Source: Solimonas_A sp035476855
GTDB lineage: Bacteria; Pseudomonadota; Gammaproteobacteria; Nevskiales; Nevskiaceae
DNA length: 12,610 nt
Direction: 5' to 3'
Assembly: GCA_035476855.1 (NCBI GenBank)
Contig: DATILC010000202.1
Span: 1 to 12,610 of the forward strand
Each line of letters begins with the position of its first letter. Positions within the stretch are counted from its first letter, which is position 1. The position numbers were made by a program, and so were the translations under genes. The notes under the pieces were generated by a model. That model worked only from the letters and a program-made list of their open reading frames with translations, did not search any database and was not told the DNA's origin. Positions 7,466-12,610 of this stretch are shown here, in pieces.

Positions 7466-7599
7466 CCCCTCTCCCGCTGGCGGGAGAGGGTGGCCCGGAA
7501 GGGTCGGGAGAGGACTTCTGTAAAACTGCGCTGGGCTGACCGACGCAGGATTTACAGAAGCCCTCTCCCCCAACCCCTCTCCCGCAAGCGGGAGAGGGG
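7466..7599. repeat. Two-armed palindromic repeat element (REP/MITE-like) between hydrolase and ligase genes
   Basis: This fills most of the 161-base gap between the hydrolase stop and the ligase start. The left arm has an 11-bp stem, ccctctcccgc (7467-7477) with gcgggagaggg (7480-7490). The right arm has a 12-bp stem, cccctctcccgc (7574-7585) with gcgggagagggg (7588-7599). Between them, cttctgtaaa (7515-7524) pairs exactly with tttacagaag (7551-7560), and ctgcg (7526-7530) with cgcag (7544-7548). The whole element is therefore close to an inverted repeat of itself; the left arm carries about 11 extra bases near 7493-7503. It could fold into a cruciform in DNA or a long branched hairpin in RNA, and may end or stabilise the hydrolase transcript. 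No transposase is present. Confidence 0.82.
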
Positions 7600-7608
7600 A
7601 ATTCGTTT

Positions 7609-7615
7609 GGAGGAG
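7609..7615 (+). promoter_or_regulatory. Strong ribosome binding site that fixes the prpE-like start
   Basis: GGAGGAG lies 6 bases before ATG 7622. It decides the start: the frame stays open far upstream (back to 6764), but that part runs through the hydrolase gene and the repeat. Confidence 0.85.
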
Positions 7616-7621
7616 AAAAGC

Positions 7622-9520
7622 ATGAGCCGCTACCAGACCGAATACCGTCGCTCCATCGCCGAGCCCGAAACCTTCTGGGCCGAGCAGGCGGAGCAGCTGT
7701 ACTGGCACCGCCGCTGGGACCAGGTGCTGGACGACAGCAAGGCCCCGCTCCATCGCTGGTTCGCCGGCGGCCTGTTCAACACCTGCTACAACGCGCTGGA
7801 CCGGCATGTGGAAAACGGCCGCGGCGAACAGCTCGCGCTGATCTACGACAGCCCGGTCACCAACATGCTGCGGACCTACAGCTACAGCGAGCTGCGCGAC
7901 CTCGTCGCGCGCTTCGCCGGCGCGCTGGTCTCGCAGGGCGTGCAGCAGGGTGACCGCGTGGTGATCTACATGCCGATGGTGCCGGAGGCCGCGATCGCGA
8001 TGCTGGCCTGCGCGCGCATCGGCGCAGTGCACTCCGTGGTGTTCGGCGGCTTCGCCGCGCCGGAGCTGGCCAAGCGCATCGACGACGCACAGCCGGTGCT
8101 GGTGGTCTCCGCCTCCTGCGGCATCGAGGCCGGGCGCATCATCGAGTACAAGCCGCTGCTGGACAGCGCACTGGAACAGGCTACGCACAAGGTGGCGTAT
8201 TGCATCATCCTGCAGCGCCCGCAATGCCGTGGCTCGATGCAGACGCCGCGCGACGTCGAGTGGAACGCCGCCATCGCCGACGTGCGCCCTGCCGACTGCG
8301 TGCCGCTGGCCGCGACCGATCCGCTCTACGTGCTCTATACCTCCGGCACCACCGGCAAGCCCAAGGGCGTGGTGCGCGATCACGGCGGCCACGCCGTGGC
8401 GCTGCGCTACTCGATGGAAGCGGTCTACAACACCAAGCCCGGCGAAGTGTTCTGGGCGGCCTCGGACGTTGGTTGGGTGGTCGGCCACTCCTACATCGTC
8501 TACGCGCCGCTGCTGCAGGGTTGCACCACGATCCTCTACGAAGGCAAGCCGGTGGGCACGCCGGATGCCGGCGCATTCTGGCGCGTGATCAGCCAGCACA
8601 AGGTCAGCACCTTCTTCACCGCGCCGACCGCATTCCGCGCGATCAAGAAGGAAGACCCGCGCGGCGAGCTGCTGAAGCAGTACGACCTCTCCTGCCTGCG
8701 CACGCTCTACCTCGCCGGCGAACGCTCCGACCCGGACACGATCCAGTGGGCGCAGCAGATGCTGCAGGTGCCGGTGGTCGACCACTGGTGGCAGACCGAG
8801 CTGGGCTGGCCGGCGATCGCCAACTGTCAGGGCATCGAGCCGATGCCGGTGAAGCCGGGCTCCTCGACCGTGCCGGTGCCGGGCTTCGAGCTCTGCGCGC
8901 TGGACGCCGACGGCAAGCGCCTGGGCGCCGACGAGATCGGCAACCTGGTGCTGAAGCTGCCGCTGCCGCCGGGCGCGCTATCGACGATGTGGAACAACGA
9001 GCAGGGTTATCGCGAGAACTATCTCGATCGCTATCCCGGCTGGTACCTGACCGGCGACGCCGGCTACATCGATGCCGACGGCTACGCCTGGATCATGTCG
9101 CGCATCGACGACATCATCAATGTCGCCGGCCATCGCCTGTCGACCGGCTCGATGGAAGAAGCCCTGTCCGGACACCCGGATGTCGCGGAGTGCGCGGTGA
9201 TCGGTGCGGCGGATGCAATGAAGGGACAGCTGCCGGTGGGGCTGGTGGTGCTGAAGGCCGGCGTGAACCGGTCGCAGGATGAGCTGATCCGCGAGCTGGT
9301 CGAGCGTGTGCGTGCACAGATCGGCGCGGTGGCCAGCTTCAAGCAGGCGGCGGTGGTGGCGCGGCTGCCGAAGACGCGCTCGGGCAAGGTGCTGCGGGCG
9401 ACGATGCGTTCGATCGCGGACGGCAAGCCGTACAACGTGCCGGCGACGATCGATGATCCGAAGACGCTGGAGGAGATTGCGGTGGCGTTGAAGGGGTTGG
9501 GGTATCCGCCGGCTGCTTGA
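7622..9520 (+). CDS. prpE: Propionyl-CoA synthetase-like acyl-CoA ligase (PrpE family)
   Basis: This 632-residue AMP-forming ligase should activate a short-chain acid, most likely propionate, with ATP to an acyl-adenylate and then to acyl-CoA. Family motifs: P-loop-like YTSGTTGKPKG (239-249), GHSYIVYAPLL (288-298), WWQTELG (389-395), YLTGDAGY (475-482), RIDDIINVAGHR (494-505) at the domain hinge, and PKTRSGKVLR (583-592) with catalytic Lys589, the residue that acetylation silences in related enzymes. The N-terminus (YRRSIAEPETFWAEQAEQLYW) and the ending YNVPATIDDP (604-613) favour PrpE/ACSS3 over acetyl-CoA synthetase. Where relatives usually read WWQTETG, this protein has Leu394 for the second Thr. 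No prpB, prpC or prpD gene is adjacent, so it may serve general short-chain acid use. It has its own strong ribosome binding site and may or may not share a transcript with the hydrolase. Confidence 0.9.
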   Translation: MSRYQTEYRRSIAEPETFWAEQAEQLYWHRRWDQVLDDSKAPLHRWFAGGLFNTCYNALDRHVENGRGEQLALIYDSPVTNMLRTYSYSELRDLVARFAGALVSQGVQQGDRVVIYMPMVPEAAIAMLACARIGAVHSVVFGGFAAPELAKRIDDAQPVLVVSASCGIEAGRIIEYKPLLDSALEQATHKVAYCIILQRPQCRGSMQTPRDVEWNAAIADVRPADCVPLAATDPLYVLYTSGTTGKPKGVVRDHGGHAVALRYSMEAVYNTKPGEVFWAASDVGWVVGHSYIVYAPLLQGCTTILYEGKPVGTPDAGAFWRVISQHKVSTFFTAPTAFRAIKKEDPRGELLKQYDLSCLRTLYLAGERSDPDTIQWAQQMLQVPVVDHWWQTELGWPAIANCQGIEPMPVKPGSSTVPVPGFELCALDADGKRLGADEIGNLVLKLPLPPGALSTMWNNEQGYRENYLDRYPGWYLTGDAGYIDADGYAWIMSRIDDIINVAGHRLSTGSMEEALSGHPDVAECAVIGAADAMKGQLPVGLVVLKAGVNRSQDELIRELVERVRAQIGAVASFKQAAVVARLPKTRSGKVLRATMRSIADGKPYNVPATIDDPKTLEEIAVALKGLGYPPAA

Positions 9521-9535
9521 GCGGATGTCTCTAGG

Positions 9536-9553
9536 GGCGGCCTCGCGGCCGCC
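9536..9553. terminator. GC-rich hairpin between convergent genes (possible bidirectional terminator)
   Basis: ggcggcc (9536-9542) and ggccgcc (9547-9553) form a perfect 7-bp stem with loop tcgc in the 42-base gap between the convergent prpE-like and serine hydrolase genes. The position suits a terminator for both strands. There is no T-run on either side, so the assignment is tentative. Confidence 0.45.
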
Positions 9554-9562
9554 ACCCCCCGC

Positions 9563-10816
9563 TCAAACAATCGAACAAGCCGACCCAATCGCCCCAACCA
9601 CCTGAGTCGCCCGCAGCAACCCCTCCGGCGACAAGGTCTTGCCCGTATTCAGCAACGCCACCGAAATGTCGCGCGCCGGATCCGCCCAGGTGATCACCGT
9701 CATGAAGCCGATATGCCCGAAGGCACGTCCGCTCTTGAGCCCGTACAAGCCCACCGGATCACCACCCAGCATGAAGCCCGCCGAGAACGGCATCGGAATG
9801 CCCAGGGTGCGGTCGAGCTGGAACGGCCGGCCGACACGCGTGATCATCGACGCCACCGTCTCCGGCTTGAACACCCGGCGGCCCTCGTAGATGCCGCCAT
9901 TGAGCAGCATCTGGAACACGCGGCTGGTTTCATCCGCGGTCGCGCAGATGTTGCCCGCCGGCACCACCGCCTGATAGAAGGCATCGGCATTGGAAGCTTC
10001 AACCGCGGCGTCGAAGGGCACGCCCAGCACCTGCTTGGCGATGCGCGTCAGCGGCCACATCGGCGCCATGCCGGTGCAGGCGTTGCGCGGCGAATGCTCG
10101 CGGTCCGCGGCCGACAGGCCGTAGGTCATGTAGCGGCAGCCCAGCGGCTCGGCGATCCACTCGCGCAGCAGCTCCGGCAGCTCGCGGCCGGTCTTGCGGC
10201 GCAGCAACTCGCCGACGATAAAGCCGGCGGTCAGTGCGTGGTAGGCCTGCCGGTCGAAGTGACGATCGAAGGGCTCAGCCTCGCAGAGCAGGCGCACGAT
10301 CTCGTCCCAGCGCAGCAGCAGGTCGGGCGAGGGATCGACGTGCGGGATGTCCGGGATGCCGGCGCGGTGGCCCAGCAACTGGCGCACGGTGACGCGGCCC
10401 TTGCCGCGCTGCGCGAACTCCGGAATGGTGTCGGCGATGCGGTCCTCCAGCGACAACTCGCCCTGCTCGATCAGCTTGTGCAGCAGCAGCGCGGAGATCG
10501 CCTTGGAGGCGGAGAACAGGCAGATCGGCGCATCCGGGCTCAGCGGTGTCGGCGGCGCGCCCTCGCCCGGCAGGTTGCCGCGCAGGGCGCCGATGGCGCG
10601 CTTCATCACGATGCGGCCGTGGCGGCGGATCACCAGGGTGATCGCCGGCTGCAGGCCGGTGCCGTACAGCGCTTCGACCGAACGCCAGATCTTGCGCACG
10701 CCTTCGTCGGTCATGCCGACGTCCTGCGGACGGCACTCGGCGGCGTGGTCGATACGGCTCAGCGAGCGCAGGTCATCGGGCACGGCAATGCGCCCGGGGC
10801 GCGTGAACATCAGCAT
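9563..10816 (-). CDS. Beta-lactamase-fold serine hydrolase (class C / family VIII esterase-like)
   Basis: This 417-residue protein has the penicillin-binding/class C beta-lactamase fold. The nucleophile motif SxxK is S102-A-S-K105; the second motif is Tyr192-His-Ala (AYHALTAGFIVGELL) where beta-lactamases have YxN; the third is H368-I-G370, in the place of KTG. The missing Asn and the HxG triad point to an esterase or peptidase rather than an antibiotic-degrading enzyme. I see no signal peptide, so it is probably cytoplasmic, unlike true AmpC. The start is ATG 10816, with a second possible ATG at 10810. The frame is open further upstream to 11056, but that part overlaps the ferredoxin gene and is low-complexity Arg/Pro. 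It is the last gene of a minus-strand operon, 35 bases after the ferredoxin, suggesting it acts on an ester substrate or product of the same pathway. Confidence 0.85.
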   Translation of the reverse strand: MLMFTRPGRIAVPDDLRSLSRIDHAAECRPQDVGMTDEGVRKIWRSVEALYGTGLQPAITLVIRRHGRIVMKRAIGALRGNLPGEGAPPTPLSPDAPICLFSASKAISALLLHKLIEQGELSLEDRIADTIPEFAQRGKGRVTVRQLLGHRAGIPDIPHVDPSPDLLLRWDEIVRLLCEAEPFDRHFDRQAYHALTAGFIVGELLRRKTGRELPELLREWIAEPLGCRYMTYGLSAADREHSPRNACTGMAPMWPLTRIAKQVLGVPFDAAVEASNADAFYQAVVPAGNICATADETSRVFQMLLNGGIYEGRRVFKPETVASMITRVGRPFQLDRTLGIPMPFSAGFMLGGDPVGLYGLKSGRAFGHIGFMTVITWADPARDISVALLNTGKTLSPEGLLRATQVVGAIGSACSIV

Positions 10817-10851
10817 GGGATTCAATTTCCGGGGAACGGTGTTGGTGGGAT

Positions 10852-11172
10852 TCAGACCTGGCCGGCCGGGATGCGCACGGTGAGGCCCTCGATGGCCTCG
10901 GTCACCGGGATCTGGCAGGACAGGCGACTTTGCGGGCCGGGCTCGACTGCGCCTTCGAGCATGCCGGCTTCCATCTCGTCGGCCGGCTTGAGCTTCGAGA
11001 ACCAGGGCTCGTCGACATAGACATGGCAGGTGGCGCAGGAGCAGGAGCCGCCGCACTCGCCGACGATGCCGCGGATCATGCTGCCGGTAGCCGCCTCCAT
11101 CACCGACTGGCCAGGCTTCGCGTCAACCGTTTCGCTGGCGCCGCCGGGCTGGATGAAGGTGATCTTCGGCAT
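10852..11172 (-). CDS. [2Fe-2S] ferredoxin, putidaredoxin/adrenodoxin type
   Basis: This 106-residue protein is a soluble one-electron carrier. The cluster ligands are Cys40, Cys46, Cys49 and Cys86, spaced C-x5-C-x2-C-x36-C in GECGGSCSCATCHVYVD and RLSCQIPV. This nearly repeats the spacing and numbering of putidaredoxin (39/45/48/86), the ferredoxin of the camphor P450 system. Cys44 is an extra cysteine inside the cluster loop. The length is normal. The C-terminus ends IPAGQV rather than in the aromatic Trp used by putidaredoxin. It begins with ATG 11172, 16 bases after the reductase stop, with a GAGAG element a few bases upstream. It should take electrons from the reductase encoded directly upstream and pass them to an oxygenase, typically a cytochrome P450, not seen in this window. 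Confidence 0.93.
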   Translation of the reverse strand: MPKITFIQPGGASETVDAKPGQSVMEAATGSMIRGIVGECGGSCSCATCHVYVDEPWFSKLKPADEMEAGMLEGAVEPGPQSRLSCQIPVTEAIEGLTVRIPAGQV

Positions 11173-11188
11173 GGAACTCTCGTCGGGC

Positions 11189-12418
11189 TCAGGCGGGTAA
11201 CAAAGACTTTAGCGGAATCGATTCGTCGGCGAGCCGGGCCGGATCGACCGCGGCACGCAGCGCCACCAGCTTCTTGGCGATCATGAAATCCTGCGGCCGG
11301 CTGATCGCATCGGCAGCGATCAGCTTGCCGTCGCCCAGGTAGAACGCGGCGAAGGAACGCGTCGCCGGATCGCCACGCAGCACGAACTGGTCGAAGCCGG
11401 TGGAGAGGCCGACCATCTGCAGCTTGAGGTCGTACTGGTCGGACCAGAACCACGGCACCATGTCGTAGCGCTTCGGCTGGCCGAACAGGGTGTGCGCCGC
11501 GGCGCGGCCCTGCTCCATCGCGTTCTGCACCGACTCCAGTCGCAGGCGGCGGCCGTAGTGCGGGTTCGGGTGGTTGGTGCAGTCGCCGGCGGCGACGATG
11601 TCCGGGTCCGAGGTCTGCGAGAACTCGTCGACGACGATGCCGTTGTCGACCGCCAGTCCCGCCGCCTGTGCCAGCTCGACATTGGCGATCAGGCCGATGC
11701 CGACGACGATGAAATCGGTTTCGATGCGCGTGCCGTCGCCGAGACGCACATGGGTCACGCGCTCCGCACCCTCGAAGGCCTCGATCTGCACGCCGGTGCG
11801 CAGGTCGACGCCGGCATCGCGGTGTGCCTTCTCGAAGAAGGCGGAAACCTCCGGCACGGTGACGCGTGCCAGCACCCGCGGCAGGCCTTCCAGCACGGTG
11901 ACCTTGAGCCCCATCTTGACCGCGACCGCCGCGACCTCCAGGCCGATGAAGCCGCCGCCAACGATCACGGCGCGCTTGCCCGGCTGGCAGTGGGCGCGGA
12001 TCGCCTGCACGTCGGCGATCGAACGCAGCGGGTAGACGTTGGGCTTGTCGGCGCCCGGCGTGCTCAGCATGCGTGCGCGGCCGCCGGTGGCCAGGCACAG
12101 CTTCGAGTACGCCAGCGAGTTGCCATCGGACAGGGCCAGCGTCTTGCCGGCACGGTCGATGCGCTCGACGCGCATGCTGGTCATCACCTCGATGCCGAAC
12201 TTCTCCAGCTGCGGGCGCGGCATCACGTAGAGGCTTTCCTCGGCGATGCTGCCGGCGAGGTAGGCCTTGGACAGCGGCGGGCGCTTGTAGGGCACCTGGG
12301 CCTCTTCGCCGACGATGACGAGGCGGCCCTGGTGGCCGAGCTTGCGCAGTTCGATGGCGGTCTCGGCGCCGGCCTGGCCGGCGCCGATGATGACGATGGG
12401 ATGGGTGTCGGTGCTCAT
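11189..12418 (-). CDS. NADH:ferredoxin reductase, FAD-dependent (putidaredoxin/rhodocoxin reductase family)
   Basis: This 409-residue flavoprotein should oxidise NAD(P)H and reduce the adjacent [2Fe-2S] ferredoxin. It has two Rossmann motifs: FAD-binding IIGAGQAGAETA (10-21) and NAD-binding VGGGFIGLEVAA (153-164); Glu177 at the end of the following strand (VTVLEG) favours NADH over NADPH. DIVAAGDC (273-280) is the second FAD contact, and VPWFWSDQYDLKLQMVG (321-337) is typical of oxygenase-coupled ferredoxin reductases. KRPPLSK (45-51) is also conserved. The start is ATG 12418, where MSTDTHPIVIIG places the FAD loop at the usual distance; a TTG-started extension to 12475 adds 19 Arg/Asp-rich residues with no homology expected. 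The ribosome binding site is weak (GTGG). The ferredoxin follows after 16 bases, so the two form an operon. Confidence 0.92.
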   Translation of the reverse strand: MSTDTHPIVIIGAGQAGAETAIELRKLGHQGRLVIVGEEAQVPYKRPPLSKAYLAGSIAEESLYVMPRPQLEKFGIEVMTSMRVERIDRAGKTLALSDGNSLAYSKLCLATGGRARMLSTPGADKPNVYPLRSIADVQAIRAHCQPGKRAVIVGGGFIGLEVAAVAVKMGLKVTVLEGLPRVLARVTVPEVSAFFEKAHRDAGVDLRTGVQIEAFEGAERVTHVRLGDGTRIETDFIVVGIGLIANVELAQAAGLAVDNGIVVDEFSQTSDPDIVAAGDCTNHPNPHYGRRLRLESVQNAMEQGRAAAHTLFGQPKRYDMVPWFWSDQYDLKLQMVGLSTGFDQFVLRGDPATRSFAAFYLGDGKLIAADAISRPQDFMIAKKLVALRAAVDPARLADESIPLKSLLPA

Positions 12419-12478
12419 GGCCACAGTGTCGAGCAAACGCCGGCGCGGATCATCGACCGTTCGGCGTATGGTCAAGTC

Positions 12479-12610
12479 TCACTGCGCGTAGGGTTTCAGC
12501 GGCGGCTCGGTCGAGGCCAGGTGCAGGCCCGGGGCGCCGTTGGCGATCTCGATCGGCAGCAGGCCCAGCAGGTCGGTCAGCAGCGTCGGGGCGATGACCT
12601 GGTCCGGCAC
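12479..12610 (-). CDS. C-terminal end of an unidentified gene, truncated by the window edge
   Basis: On the minus strand an open frame enters at 12610 and stops with TGA at 12479-12481, showing 43 C-terminal residues. Nearly every codon ends in G or C, as in the neighbouring genes, which supports real coding. The peptide has a Leu-rich helix (APTLLTDLLGLLP), then EIANGAPGLHLAS, and ends PPLKPYAQ. I do not recognise the family from this fragment; it does not look like a cytochrome P450 C-terminus. It lies 60 bases upstream of the reductase on the same strand, so it is probably the preceding gene of that operon. Confidence 0.6.
   Translation of the reverse strand: MPDQVIAPTLLTDLLGLLPIEIANGAPGLHLASTEPPLKPYAQ

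Noticed and set aside
6764..7621. N-terminal extension of the PrpE-like frame giving a 918-residue protein
   Set aside because: It runs through the hydrolase gene in another frame and through the repeat element, and is Arg/Ala/Gly-rich. The strong ribosome binding site at 7609-7615 and the family N-terminus fix the start at 7622.
6995..8785. Long minus-strand open frame of 596 codons
   Set aside because: It lies opposite the hydrolase and ligase genes, spans the repeat, and its composition (His/Arg/Gly/Ala-rich) is that of an antisense shadow in GC-rich DNA.
10817..11056. Upstream extension of the serine hydrolase
   Set aside because: It overlaps the ferredoxin gene and consists of low-complexity Arg/Pro/Gly residues. 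ATG 10816 gives a normal length.
12419..12475. TTG-started 19-residue extension of the ferredoxin reductase
   Set aside because: The FAD-binding motif normally lies about 10 residues from the N-terminus, as it does from ATG 12418.
12479..12610. C-terminus of a cytochrome P450 partner
   Set aside because: The position would fit, but the peptide has no P450-like ending and the heme-binding Cys region would be further upstream, beyond the window.

Overview
The window looks like chromosomal DNA of a GC-rich Gram-negative bacterium, most likely a gammaproteobacterium of the Xanthomonadales/Nevskiales kind. This rests on strongly GC3-biased codons in the right half, CCCTCTCCC-type palindromic repeats, and a PrpE-type CoA ligase beside a putidaredoxin-type redox pair. 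The genus cannot be fixed from the sequence alone.

Left part (1-6378, + strand): a restriction-modification island read as one tightly coupled operon. A partial, unrecognised gene overlaps the start of a Type III-like (beta-class, adenine-specific) DNA methyltransferase gene (mod). That gene overlaps a RhuM-family gene, which overlaps the Type III restriction helicase-nuclease gene (res). A DUF6933-like gene begins on the base after the res stop codon. Three junctions are 4-base start/stop overlaps and the fourth has no gap, so the five genes are probably co-translated as one defence locus. Base composition is mosaic: the first gene and the target-recognition part of mod are visibly AT-richer than the rest. 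The 3' end of mod contains an in-frame copy of a palindromic repeat.

Middle part (6450-9520, + strand): an HSL-type (family IV) alpha/beta hydrolase, then a roughly 135-bp two-armed palindromic repeat element, then a propionyl-CoA synthetase-like acyl-CoA ligase (PrpE family). The ligase has its own strong ribosome binding site.

Right part (12610-9563, - strand): a convergent operon. In transcription order it holds the C-terminal end of an unidentified gene, an NADH-type ferredoxin reductase of the putidaredoxin/rhodocoxin reductase family, a [2Fe-2S] ferredoxin of the putidaredoxin/adrenodoxin type, and a beta-lactamase-fold serine hydrolase. The reductase and ferredoxin form a complete electron-transfer chain of the sort that serves class I bacterial cytochrome P450s, but no P450 is visible here.

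The most interesting part is the left operon: Type III R-M with a RhuM-family gene between mod and res and uncharacterised coupled genes at both ends. No tRNA, rRNA, CRISPR array, transposase or integrase is seen.
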